From Paenibacillus helianthi (lineage in GTDB: Bacteria > Bacillota > Bacilli > Paenibacillales > Paenibacillaceae): 64,000 nucleotides of DNA. Shown one piece after another: positions 37,209 through 46,263 of the stretch; the stretch's first letter is position 1, and each line of letters starts with the position of its first letter. The stretch spans positions 1 through 64,000 of the forward strand of contig NZ_LVWI01000035.1 in assembly GCF_001909055.1 (NCBI RefSeq). Reading direction: 5' to 3'. Under the pieces are notes generated by a model, which was not told where the DNA came from, ran no database searches, and saw only the letters and a program-made list of their open reading frames with translations. Made by a program: the position numbers and the translations under genes.

Positions 37209-38162
37209 TTACCAGATGCTGTTATTGGTGATTCGTTTGGCCAGTCCGTTCACGGTAACCAGCAGAACCAGATTGATCAGTGAATTGAACAAGCCGACCG
37301 CGGTAGCAAAGCTATAATTGGCATTCAAAAGGCCGATCCGGTAGACATAGGTGGCTATAATCTCAGAATTAGCGATATTCAGCGGGTTTTGCAGCAGATA
37401 GACCTTTTCAAAGCCAATCGCCATCACGTTACCCACATTCAGAATCAGGATAATCACAATCGTAGGTACGATTCCGGGAAGATCGACGTGGCGGATCTTT
37501 TGAAACCGTGAAGCGCCATCCACCTTAGCCGCCTCATACAGTGTGGGATCGATGCCAGCCAGTGCGGCCAGGTAGATCACGGCGCTGTAGCCTGCGGTCT
37601 GCCAGATGTCAGACCAGACATAGATGGAGCGGAACATGCCGGGCTCCCCCAGGAAATTCACCGAATCCAGGCCGAAGAAATTCATGGCGATGTTGGCGAA
37701 CCCCAGACGCGGAGCCAGAAACAGCATAATAATGGAGACCATAACTACAGTGGAGATAAAATATGGCGCAAACGATACAAGCTGGACGAACCGTTTGAAC
37801 CTGCCGCCACGGATTTCATTTATCATCAGCGCGAGCAGGATCGGAATCGGAAACCCGGCCAACAGCAGATAGCCGCTCAGCAGAATGGTATTCTTGACCA
37901 GCGTCCAGAACAGCGGATTCTCAAAAAACAGCTCGAAGTGCTTAAAGCCGACCCAGGGGCTGCCCCATATCCCCTTAATTACGTTGTAGTCCTTGAAAGC
38001 CAGTACAGCATTCGCCATTGGATAATACTTAAAGATCAGAAAGAACAGCAAAGGCGGAATGACGAGCAGATGCAGCTGCCAGTGTTTCATGATATTTTTT
38101 CCGGCGGTATGCAGCCAGCCCTGGCGTTTGCTTCGGGGCGCCGTTTGGGTGCTCATAACCAT
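37209..38162 (-). CDS. Carbohydrate ABC transporter permease, LplB type
   Basis: The start is uncertain: ATG 38162 (MVMSTQTAPRS) or ATG 38156 (MSTQ). The strong GGGGGGAG lies 18 bases before 38162, and a non-ATG start nearer to it cannot be excluded. About 317 residues, with YYPMANAVLAFKDY and EAA loop EAAKVDGASRFQKIRHVDLP. It is the first gene of the LplB-LplC-binding protein-GH95 unit, whose leader carries the shared promoter and a tandem 62 bp duplication. Confidence 0.9.
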   Translation of the reverse strand: MVMSTQTAPRSKRQGWLHTAGKNIMKHWQLHLLVIPPLLFFLIFKYYPMANAVLAFKDYNVIKGIWGSPWVGFKHFELFFENPLFWTLVKNTILLSGYLLLAGFPIPILLALMINEIRGGRFKRFVQLVSFAPYFISTVVMVSIIMLFLAPRLGFANIAMNFFGLDSVNFLGEPGMFRSIYVWSDIWQTAGYSAVIYLAALAGIDPTLYEAAKVDGASRFQKIRHVDLPGIVPTIVIILILNVGNVMAIGFEKVYLLQNPLNIANSEIIATYVYRIGLLNANYSFATAVGLFNSLINLVLLVTVNGLAKRITNNSIW

Positions 38163-38193
38163 TTCTTTTTCCAGATGAATCTCCCCCCTTAAA

Positions 38194-38318
38194 AGTTTGG
38201 CCAGCTTTACTTCATTGATTTTCTTCGAACAAAACTTGTTCGGAAGCACATGCTTAGTTTGGCCAGCCGCTGCTCCCTTGCATTACTTCGAGTAAAACCG
38301 CTTCGGAAGCATTCGCTT
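38194..38318 (-). repeat. Tandem 62-63 bp duplication in the leader of the LplB transcript
   Basis: Unit 38194-38255 and unit 38256-38318 both start AGTTTGGCCAGC and share a 3' half of the form TTCGARYAAAAC...TTCGGAAGCA...GCTT. The units are imperfect but clearly homologous. They lie between the -10 and the start codon, so they are transcribed. No peptide frame spans both units. Confidence 0.75.
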
Positions 38319-38335
38319 TGTATTGATAGTTTGTG

Positions 38336-38413
38336 TGATAGCGCTTTCTCACGAGTTGATCATAGGGCATGATAAGCGGCTTTGAACAGGTACACTTCCG
38401 TATTTTGCGTACA
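38336..38413 (-). promoter_or_regulatory. Shared-architecture promoter of the LplB-LplC-binding protein-GH95 unit
   Basis: cre-like box TGATAGCGCTTTCT (38336-38349), -10 TATGAT on the minus strand (38359-38364), TTCAAA at -35 with a 16 bp spacer, then a 25 bp element (38389-38413) starting GGTAC and ending GCGTACA. On the minus strand the element reads as two direct half-sites TGTACGC and TGTACCT 19 bp apart, placed just upstream of the poor -35 as for an AraC-type activator. CCCGGTT and AGGGGGCA further upstream are also shared with the GH27 promoter. Confidence 0.7.
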
Positions 38414-38641
38414 GATTGCCCGGTTTGCAGGGGGCATCACTTCCTGGGACGGCCTGATTTCCGCAGTCTTGCAAGCGGATACATTATTTGGTATACCCCT
38501 TGGGCAGAAACGGCTGCACCGCCCGGGAGGGACAATGCAGCCGCTTTATTTTTGGGGTTGCAGGAGACTCTGCATCCCTCTCACCGAGGCGCCCCCGCAT
38601 CTCCCTGTCCTTCCCAACTTCCCCGGACCAGGAGATAAGCA

Positions 38642-38825
38642 CAAGTGGAAAAAGTGAACTTAATACCGCCGAAAACAGCAAATGTGAAGATTTAGGTAGA
38701 AAAAGGAAACTTAAAAATTCCATATCCCCCTCCACCGAGGGAAATGAGCTAGATTAGTTTTACTTTTTCCACTTATTCTGCCGAGCGCAGGGTGCTCGGG
38801 CCAGTTAGTTTTACTTTTTCCAACA
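38642..38825. repeat. Intergenic cluster of four GGAAAAAGT-type repeats
   Basis: Two plus-oriented copies (AAGTGGAAAAAGTGAACTTA near 38643 and a weaker copy near 38692) and two minus-oriented copies (AGTGGAAAAAGTAAAACTAA near 38772 and GTTGGAAAAAGTAAAACTAA near 38823), each pair about 51 bp apart. The stretches between contain small hairpins such as CCGAGC/GCTCGG. The cluster abuts the stop of the AraC gene and looks like a genome-dispersed repeat family. Another inverted repeat, CGGCTGCA/TGCAGCCG, lies at about 38509-38543. Confidence 0.65.
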
Positions 38826-38830
38826 CTTTT

Positions 38831-41119
38831 CTATTCAGCATTCGATTGTCTGTAGGTGCTGGGGGAAATGCCGGTTAACCGTTTAAAGGCTCTACGGAAG
38901 GAATGTGAGCTGTTGTAGCCCACTCTTGCCGCAATCTCATCCACCGTATACCTGCTGTCCTTCAGCAGGAGCGCCGCCTGATCCATCCGGACCTTCACCA
39001 GATGATCGGAATAATTCACACCAGTCACCTCCTTGAACAGCTGGGAGATGTATTTTTCCGGCCGTTCCACATGCTCTGCCACCCGGTACAGGGTCAGCTC
39101 GGTGTCCGAATACATATCCTCGGTATACTGGTAGATCTGCTTGATGATCTGGGTATGCGCGTCCTTCTTTTTATTGGCGATGTACCCGCAGAGTCCCTCC
39201 ATGACGGCATGGAATTCGGCCTGGATGTTATCCGCCGGCTCCGAGGAACTGATGTCGATGATCCGCTGCTTGACGCTTTCGAACAAAGGAGATTCCATGA
39301 AGATTTTTTGATCCAGCAGCTTCAAAAAGGTGCCCTTCATCTCCCCGATCAGCTGATGCTTCATCTCAATGGACAGCTCCCGGCCGCCAAGATTCTGCGC
39401 AAAGGTGGAATCCATAATGCGTTTGGCCTCAGCCAGCTCCCCGGCACGAATCGTACTGATCAGCCGCTGCTCCGTATCAAGCGGATAATAATAGGTCGTA
39501 TTCTCGATTCTGGCCTCATGATTCCACGTCATGCCTTTCTTGTTCGTATACACGGCATATTCCAGCGCCTGCTTCGCTTGCTCAAACGACCCGCTGACCT
39601 CTGTTACTGAAGCGAAATAGCCTCCGAACCCGGACTGCACCGAAATCTTGTATTCCTTCAGCACATATTGCGCCAAATTCTCCATGATGTGTGTAATCGC
39701 TACCTCCTGGTCTGACGCAGATTCATCAGGGCCGGAGAAGAACAGGCCGACCATTTTGTCCGAGCCCATATCGGCCATAGGCAGCGGTCCGGTAAGCGAA
39801 GCGAGCGCCTGCTTCACCAGTAGGCGGGCGGCGTTCAGCTCATTGAGGATCTCCACGCTATCCATCCCGGCATAGCCGTTAATCTGGATCAGTCCGGCAT
39901 AGCCGGTTCCCTGATTCAGCCCGATATCCGCCTGGGCGGCAGCAGATACAATCTCCTCCCGTGACTCAAATTCTCCGGCAACCAGCCGCTTAATAAAAGC
40001 ATCCCTGACCAGAGGCAGCTGACGGTTAAGCTCGCTTTCGAGCAGCTTATTCTTGGTGATCATGTTGGCAATATTTCCGCTCAGGAAATCGAACTCACTC
40101 TGCTCCGCCGTCTCCTCCTTGCCGAACTGCTCTTTCATCACACTTAGCATCCGGTTGATCGGTGCACTGTTCCGGTAGGCGAGCACCAGGCCGGCCAGTA
40201 ATCCGAGGAACAGAGCGCCTCCGGTAATCAGCCAGGACATATATTTGATTCTATTGGCATTCTCCAGCAGGATGCTTCGGGGAATACCTGCCTGGTATAC
40301 CCAGCCGTTCGAATCCGAACGGGTTGAAATCACCAGATCATCCCGGTAAAACTGGCTGACCTTGCTGTTATCAAACGAGGAATCCGCATGAAGCCGGTTC
40401 ACATATGCCTCATCTTTTCCTTGCAGCACAATGGTCTTCCCATCGGCATCGCTGATATGAACCCAGCCCCCGTAGCGTTCAGTCAGGCCAGACAAGAGGC
40501 TGGCGATGATTTTCTCGTCGATCATCACGACCACAACGGCCGGAGAAGAATCATTGAAGCTGTCGAGCGGCAGTGACTGCATGTAGGTGATCACCGAGGT
40601 TTGTGCCCCTTTGCTGACAAAGGCGCTCAGCGGTTTGATCTCACTCCGGTGGGTTTTCTGCAGAACCTGCTTCTTCCAGTCCGCCAGCGGAAGTTCGTTG
40701 TAATGATATATCTCATAGTAATGCTCCGGACGGTAAGAAGAGCCGGGGGTCAGCACCAGATCGTAATTGGCCAGATAAATATAATAATCCTGCAGGAAAT
40801 CATTCGTCTGGCCGAAGGTCAGCACATTGCGCATGGTCCTCCAGATTCCGTAGACATTGGTCCCCTCTCCCCGTTCATTCAACAGTACGTTCAGTTCGGG
40901 ATTCACCGCGAGCTGCCGGGTCAGCCCCTCGACTTCAGCCATCCGGCGCTCAAGAATCTCCTGGCTTTTTTGCAGCTGGATCACACTGTTCTCAATGGAA
41001 ATGGACTCTGTTACAGAGATCGATGTACGGTAAGACATGTAGCCGCCTATGCCCGGAATAATTAGAATAATGATGTAGGAGATCAGAAATCTGCGGAAAA
41101 CCTTGGAGTATTTGAGCAT
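38831..41119 (-). CDS. Membrane-bound AraC-family regulator with extracellular sensor
   Basis: 762 residues, RBS GAGGGGA. N-terminal membrane helix (FLISYIIILIIPGIGGYM), extracellular domain of about 260 residues resembling a dCache sensor, second helix (WLITGGALFLGLLAGLVLAY), a cytoplasmic linker, and a C-terminal AraC domain ending RVGYNSSHSFRRAFKRLTGISPSTYRQ. This one-protein version of a YesM/YesN pair is common beside Lpl-type importers. It lies between the GH27 gene and the LplB unit, both of which carry the shared GTAC element, so it is the best candidate for the factor that binds it. This is inference from position. Confidence 0.93.
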   Translation of the reverse strand: MLKYSKVFRRFLISYIIILIIPGIGGYMSYRTSISVTESISIENSVIQLQKSQEILERRMAEVEGLTRQLAVNPELNVLLNERGEGTNVYGIWRTMRNVLTFGQTNDFLQDYYIYLANYDLVLTPGSSYRPEHYYEIYHYNELPLADWKKQVLQKTHRSEIKPLSAFVSKGAQTSVITYMQSLPLDSFNDSSPAVVVVMIDEKIIASLLSGLTERYGGWVHISDADGKTIVLQGKDEAYVNRLHADSSFDNSKVSQFYRDDLVISTRSDSNGWVYQAGIPRSILLENANRIKYMSWLITGGALFLGLLAGLVLAYRNSAPINRMLSVMKEQFGKEETAEQSEFDFLSGNIANMITKNKLLESELNRQLPLVRDAFIKRLVAGEFESREEIVSAAAQADIGLNQGTGYAGLIQINGYAGMDSVEILNELNAARLLVKQALASLTGPLPMADMGSDKMVGLFFSGPDESASDQEVAITHIMENLAQYVLKEYKISVQSGFGGYFASVTEVSGSFEQAKQALEYAVYTNKKGMTWNHEARIENTTYYYPLDTEQRLISTIRAGELAEAKRIMDSTFAQNLGGRELSIEMKHQLIGEMKGTFLKLLDQKIFMESPLFESVKQRIIDISSSEPADNIQAEFHAVMEGLCGYIANKKKDAHTQIIKQIYQYTEDMYSDTELTLYRVAEHVERPEKYISQLFKEVTGVNYSDHLVKVRMDQAALLLKDSRYTVDEIAARVGYNSSHSFRRAFKRLTGISPSTYRQSNAE

Positions 41120-41550
41120 GGTTGGATTCCCCTCTCAGTTGGTAGCGCTCACAGCATAAGCTTAAAACAAATTGCTTCACAGTCAAGCTTTTGTCTCCAG
41201 CGCCATTCGAAAAGACGGTCTAGATTGCAATACGACCGGGAGCATTCCCGGCGGCTAGAACGCCTTTACTCCCCATAAAAAGCTTATCTTTCTGGTCAGG
41301 CGGACACAGAATCCGCTGAATGCTCTATAGTCATCATCCTCGTCCTGTATAGGAAGAATGGAATAGGGCCTTCTAAATCCGCATCATCAGAAACATTTGC
41401 TGCACTACGGCCACGTATACAGGTTCTATACATAATCCGACTATTTTCATTGCCTGGGAAATGATGCACAGGCTGCAGCCGAATCGTTCGGATTTCTTCT
41501 CGATTGAAAAGGAGCCGTTGCCGGCTCCTGTGCTTTTTATCTGCTCCTCC
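41120..41550. other. Gene-free stretch: regulator promoter region and GH27 3' end
   Basis: Contains TGGTAGCGCTCACA (41140-41153), a weak cre-like match just upstream of the AraC start, and the GH27 terminator at 41506-41529. I see no open frame with a ribosome site. Confidence 0.5.
41506..41529 (-). terminator. Terminator of the GH27 gene
   Basis: Minus strand AGGAGCCG-GCAA-CGGCTCCT followed by TTTCAAT, 21 bp past the stop. Confidence 0.75.
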
Positions 41551-44500
41551 TTAATCGCTCAGTTGTTCTCCGCCACCGTTCCTGTCCTTATATTCATGAT
41601 CAGTGGCAGCCTCGAGGATATCCTTGAATGCCCAGTGGGTGAGCGGAACATCGCTCCACGGGGAGGCTTCGGCACCGAAGAGCGGGCCTCTGCCGAGTGC
41701 CCTGTTCATCGCGGTCACCGCTTCGGCACGGGTCAGTGCCTTTCCGGGACGGAAGGTGCCGTCGGCATAGCCATTCAGTATGCCTGCTCCCTGGGCCTGA
41801 AGAATGGCTGACCGTGCCCAGTGACTGGCGGCAACATCTGTATATCCGCCTCCGGGGATGGGATTATTCTTGCTTAGCAGTGCAACAAGACTGGCCAATT
41901 CCGCCCGCGTGACCTGTTGATTCGGCTTAAAAGTGCCATCCGGGTAGCCTGTCATCAGTCCCATTTCTGCTGCGCCAGTTATTGCTTCGGCTGCCCAATA
42001 TCCGGAAGGCACATCACTGAAGACTGCAGCCTTTCCTTGCTTCTCCCGTGCAGAAGCCTTAAATAGCAGTGCCGCCATTTCGGCACGGGTTATCTTGTGA
42101 TCCGGTTTGAAGGAACCGTCCGGATACCCGCTCATATATGCCGCATGCTGTTTCACCGGCCCCTGGCTTGCTTCCGGCGAAGCACTTGGAACAGGAGTGG
42201 CGGATGGAGACGCGGTCACTACCGGACCCGTAGTAACAGAGGGTCCTGAAGTTACCGGTGCCGGTGATGCGGTAGCGGAAGGTGATGGTGTTGACGTAGG
42301 TGCCGGTGTCGGTTGTTCGCCAGGTGTTGCCGGTTCACCGGCCTTGGTGCTGACGCTGTATTTCAGCTGATCGGCGAACATCAGCGCACCTGATTTCTTC
42401 ACCACCTTCAGTACGTGAACGCTATCGGCCAGCTCTGCAAGGCTGAAGAGATTCTGCAGAATCTGCCGGTTGCTGCTGTAAGCGCTTGCGGTCTGAATCA
42501 GCTTACCGTCCACATAGATTTCCATGTCGCCCATATCCGGCCCCTTGGGTCCGGACAAGGAGATTCCAGTCCCGCTGAATGTATACTCAAAAGAATCACC
42601 GTCTGTCTCTGTAAAATGAATATCGTTCTGATAATCTCCGCCAAAGGCAAATGTCAGTGGAAGAGTACCCGCGGGCAACGCGGCGAGGTACGCCGCCTTG
42701 AGGGTTACAGTGTCTCCTGCAAGTGTATAATCCGTACCTTCCATCAGTTTATAGGTGCCCTGGCTGATGCCGCCGAACAGCTCCGGCTGACGAAGCAGTT
42801 TAACTTCGATATCTGCCGGGACTGCTTGGTCGAAGGCTGCTTCTACCGGATTAATCAGGTCGGGGATTTCCACCTTAAGCATATCCAGCAGCATGAAGCT
42901 GCCTGATTTTTTCACAGCCTTGAGGGTATGGAAGCCTTCAGGCAGACCAGCAATGCTATACAGATTCTGCTGGGCCTGGCGTCCGTTATGATAAGCGCTG
43001 ACCGTTTGCTGGAACCTCCCATCCACATATATATCCATGTCGCCCTGTGAGGTATCCGTTTCTGTATAGAGCTGTATGCCAGTGCCTCTGAAGGTGTATT
43101 CGAAGGAATCCCCATCCTTCTCGGCATATTGCACATCATCCTTGTAGTCGCCCATTCCTCTCCCGGAACTGCGTGACCAGGTGCCATTGTAAGTGATCCC
43201 TGGATCGTCATTATTGATCAGCGAATAGCGAACCGTAGCTGAGCCTGTAATGGTCACTGTCAGCACTTCGCTTGCGCCTCCGTCAAAGATGAACGAGAGC
43301 TCCGCCGCACCTGAAGGCAGATTGAAAAGATATTCCTTCTTGATCTTCACAACGCCTCCGCTGACGGAATAATCGCTTCCTTCCGTAAGTACAGCCCCGC
43401 CGTTCTTAATCTCCAGAAGGGAGTCACTGCCTGCAGGCAGTGTGACAGCTATATCAGCCTGTTTGTCAGGCGCCTTGTCGAAGCTCCCTGTGGCAGGGGC
43501 AATGAGCTGATTAACACTGATCTTCAGCGCATCCAGCAGCATGTACTGGCCTGAAGCCTTAACCACCTTAAGCGTATGCTCACCGTCGGTAAGGCCGTTG
43601 GCACTGTAAACGGTCTGCTGTGCTTCCTTGGCTCCAGCGGTATAGGTGCTTACCGTTTGCGGACTCACGGCATCATCCAGATAGACCTGTACGTCCCCTT
43701 GCGAGGAATCCTTCTCGGTTAGCAGCTCAATACCTGTTCCCTTGAAGGTGTACTCGAAGAAATCACCGTCTGTCTCGGTATAATGTACATCTGCCCCGTA
43801 ATCCCCGGCGGTTCTGCCGGACTGCGACGACCAGTCGCCGCTGTATGTGATGCTGCTGTCGCTGTCATTGATATAGACCGAACGGGTAACCGGGCTAGGA
43901 GAAGGATTGCCGCCCGGCTGTCCTCCTCCGGGAGCTGCAGCCGAATCCGTGATTTTCACAGTGATATCCTGTGAACCCGGGGTCTGCTCTTTGCCTCCGT
44001 TGCGCTGCCATGAGCCGGTATAACGGACGTTCGTATCGTCATCGTTGACGGTGGAGGTTCCGCTCTTGGCGGTTACCTTCAGCATCCGGGATGCATGCGG
44101 CTCCAGTACCCCGCCGCTGAAGCCCGTGTCAAAGGAACCCAGCTCACTATGACTCCAGAGATCGCGGACAGAGGCCGGTCCCTCAAGTCCAATGTCGCTC
44201 CATTTGACATCCACTGCAGCACTGCGGCTGCCGAGGTTGAACAAAGCAACATTATAGGTTCCATCCCCGTTGTTGGCATACCAGACCTGCTGCTGGGTAT
44301 CCATAGACACCGGATGGGCGGGATGTCCGGCCTGATTGACGGCAATAACCTCGTTATTGGTTAGCAGCTGCATTCCATAATCGTCCAGCCGCGTCATATC
44401 ATTTCCGATATAGAGCTGTGCCGCCGAGACCGCCCAGAAGGTCATGGCGGTCTGCCGCTCATCCTTCGTCAATCCGTCCATAGCACCGTTCCCGACATTC

Positions 44501-45414
44501 AGGGAATCGTAATCATTCCAGCCTCCGGGTCCGGCATCTCTCCACCAGATCGCGGCGTCCGGGAACAGTCTGGCAATGTTGGCCCACTGCGTCAAGCCGA
44601 CATTACTGTCATAGGACTCCACATCCCACTGAATCCGCCAGCCGTTGGCATATTTTTTCCAGAAATCCACATAGTTATGGTCCAGCGCCCAGGATAGCTC
44701 GAACCAGATATTATGTCTGTCCAGAGCCTTGGACCAGGCCTCGACATCACCGCGTGCATCACGGCTGAGGTTGTTGATACCCGACCCCGGGGTTACACTG
44801 TCGAATTTTACAAAGTCGATGCCCCATTCCCCGAGAAGATCAGCTATGGAGTCGATGTACTTCTGGGCACAGGGATTTTGAAAATCAATTTTGTAGCTGT
44901 AGGAATCCCAGTAATCCATGATTTTCAGCGGCTGCACCGCAATGTCACGTACCCGGCACTCCCCGTTGGTTCCATAGATTTCAAGGTCCTTGTTATACGC
45001 GTCAATTGACAGGCCTGGAATCAGATAGATCCCGATCTTCTGCCCGTTGTTATGCACATAATCAATGACCTCCTGAAAACCGTCCGGATAACGATCAGTG
45101 CTCGGCAAAGGCCGGCCGTATTCATCCATGCTGCCATTCCAGCCCGCATCAATATTAATGTATTCATAACCGTAAGCTTGCAGCTTCTCGTGCATGGCGT
45201 CGGACTGCTTCTTGATACTCTCCGCCGATATCCAGTTGCCGGAGGGTTCATACACCTGCATACTGTAGCTGCTCCAGCCCATATATGGCTTCTTCGCCAG
45301 CGATTTGTCCGCCGCCTCCGCCACATTTCCTGTGGTTCCTGTCCATCCGGCCTGTACAGCCACCATCATAAACAGCAGCAGACTGACCCCGATCTTATTA
45401 GCCAAAGACTTCAA
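41551..45414 (-). CDS. SLH-anchored GH27 alpha-galactosidase with repeated accessory modules
   Basis: TTG 45414 with GAGGGGAG ten bases upstream gives 1287 residues starting MKSLANKIGVSLLLFMMVAV (signal peptide to about 36). GH27 at 38-450 has KPYMGWSSY, YINIDAGW, nucleophile D205 in FVKFDSVTPG and acid/base D264 in WRIQWDVES, so it is predicted to remove alpha-galactose (or beta-arabinose/alpha-GalNAc) residues. Then come copies of a roughly 120-residue module (EYTF.GTGI, LLD.LK) alternating with X2-like Ig modules. Copy 0 (about 455-475) keeps only its start, copies 1 (513-632) and 2 (731-850) are complete, and copy 3 (926-1022) lacks its first third. A Pro/Thr/Ser linker and three SLH domains (1085-1287) follow. 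Confidence 0.92.
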   Translation of the reverse strand: MKSLANKIGVSLLLFMMVAVQAGWTGTTGNVAEAADKSLAKKPYMGWSSYSMQVYEPSGNWISAESIKKQSDAMHEKLQAYGYEYINIDAGWNGSMDEYGRPLPSTDRYPDGFQEVIDYVHNNGQKIGIYLIPGLSIDAYNKDLEIYGTNGECRVRDIAVQPLKIMDYWDSYSYKIDFQNPCAQKYIDSIADLLGEWGIDFVKFDSVTPGSGINNLSRDARGDVEAWSKALDRHNIWFELSWALDHNYVDFWKKYANGWRIQWDVESYDSNVGLTQWANIARLFPDAAIWWRDAGPGGWNDYDSLNVGNGAMDGLTKDERQTAMTFWAVSAAQLYIGNDMTRLDDYGMQLLTNNEVIAVNQAGHPAHPVSMDTQQQVWYANNGDGTYNVALFNLGSRSAAVDVKWSDIGLEGPASVRDLWSHSELGSFDTGFSGGVLEPHASRMLKVTAKSGTSTVNDDDTNVRYTGSWQRNGGKEQTPGSQDITVKITDSAAAPGGGQPGGNPSPSPVTRSVYINDSDSSITYSGDWSSQSGRTAGDYGADVHYTETDGDFFEYTFKGTGIELLTEKDSSQGDVQVYLDDAVSPQTVSTYTAGAKEAQQTVYSANGLTDGEHTLKVVKASGQYMLLDALKISVNQLIAPATGSFDKAPDKQADIAVTLPAGSDSLLEIKNGGAVLTEGSDYSVSGGVVKIKKEYLFNLPSGAAELSFIFDGGASEVLTVTITGSATVRYSLINNDDPGITYNGTWSRSSGRGMGDYKDDVQYAEKDGDSFEYTFRGTGIQLYTETDTSQGDMDIYVDGRFQQTVSAYHNGRQAQQNLYSIAGLPEGFHTLKAVKKSGSFMLLDMLKVEIPDLINPVEAAFDQAVPADIEVKLLRQPELFGGISQGTYKLMEGTDYTLAGDTVTLKAAYLAALPAGTLPLTFAFGGDYQNDIHFTETDGDSFEYTFSGTGISLSGPKGPDMGDMEIYVDGKLIQTASAYSSNRQILQNLFSLAELADSVHVLKVVKKSGALMFADQLKYSVSTKAGEPATPGEQPTPAPTSTPSPSATASPAPVTSGPSVTTGPVVTASPSATPVPSASPEASQGPVKQHAAYMSGYPDGSFKPDHKITRAEMAALLFKASAREKQGKAAVFSDVPSGYWAAEAITGAAEMGLMTGYPDGTFKPNQQVTRAELASLVALLSKNNPIPGGGYTDVAASHWARSAILQAQGAGILNGYADGTFRPGKALTRAEAVTAMNRALGRGPLFGAEASPWSDVPLTHWAFKDILEAATDHEYKDRNGGGEQLSD

Positions 45415-45493
45415 ATTATCCCAGCTCCCCTCGCAGTTAATAAAGCGCTTTCCTTTTCGGACGGACCTGCCCGCATGTATATGCGCCTTCAAA

Positions 45494-45573
45494 TGACAGC
45501 GCTTTCTACACGAGTAGATCATAGGGGGCCGCCGCCCGTTTTGAATAGGTACAATTGCGGTGTTCGGCGTACA
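45494..45573 (-). promoter_or_regulatory. Shared-architecture promoter of the GH27 alpha-galactosidase
   Basis: cre-like TGACAGCGCTTTCT (45494-45507), -10 TATGAT on the minus strand (45518-45523), TTCAAA at -35 with the same 16 bp spacer, and a 26 bp element (45548-45573) starting GGTAC and ending GCGTACA with TTGCGGTG inside, then CCCGGTT and AGGGGGCA. Near-identical in layout to the promoter at 38336-38413. A second, weaker cre-like box lies at about 45440-45453, close to the start codon. The 45598-45769 remainder shows only a small CCCT/AGGG hairpin with T7 after the MarR gene. Confidence 0.7.
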
Positions 45574-45769
45574 GCTCTCCCGGTTCAGAGGGGGCAAATC
45601 CCGGCAGAACAGCCAAATTCCCTTATCTCACAAAAAAACCCTGAGGGGATGACTCCCGCCCAAGGCTCAACATTTCCACAACCCACTTGTTTTGCACATT
45701 AAAATTCAGTAACCATTTAGTTGTACTATGCTTCTCTCAGAGAGTAGAATTCATCCCGGAACGCTTGTC

Positions 45770-46204
45770 CTACTCCGGAATTTCTTCATGAATCGCAGCA
45801 TTGAATTTCCGTAAAAGCTCGCCAAAAATCACACGTTCCCCATCGCTCCAGGCACTTAGCATTTTCCCTATGCTCTCTTGCCGTGCCTGTTTGTTCTCAT
45901 TCAGCACCTCTTCACCCATATCCGTCATTTCAAGCGAATACGCGCGCCCGTCTACCGGGTCGGGGATACGCTTCACATACCCTTTCTGTTCCAGGGCAGC
46001 AGCCTGTCTGCTGACTGTGGAAATATCCAAATGGAATTCGTCGGACAGAGCCTTCACTCCGGCCGAGCCGTGGGAGGCAATTTGATGCAGCAGCAGATAA
46101 GCGGAGCGGTCCAGATTACCAATTTTTCTATAGGTGGTCATGGAGACGAGGCGCCGGACCAGAATGGCCATCTCCAGCTCTATCACATCAATTGAATGAT
46201 CCAT
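45770..46204 (-). CDS. MarR-family transcriptional regulator
   Basis: 144 residues, AAAGGA before ATG 46204. The winged helix is central: LLLHQIASHGSAGVKALSDEFHLDISTVSRQAAALEQKGYVKRIPDPVDGRAYSLEMTD, with the wing in DPVDGRAY. It is divergent from the CBS-domain gene with a 17 bp perfect palindrome between them, the normal arrangement for an autoregulating MarR repressor. The ligand is unknown. Confidence 0.93.
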   Translation of the reverse strand: MDHSIDVIELEMAILVRRLVSMTTYRKIGNLDRSAYLLLHQIASHGSAGVKALSDEFHLDISTVSRQAAALEQKGYVKRIPDPVDGRAYSLEMTDMGEEVLNENKQARQESIGKMLSAWSDGERVIFGELLRKFNAAIHEEIPE

Positions 46205-46263
46205 GATAATAGTGTCCTTTCTTGTAGAAAATGCGTAGTATGATCATTGACATTACCATTCTC

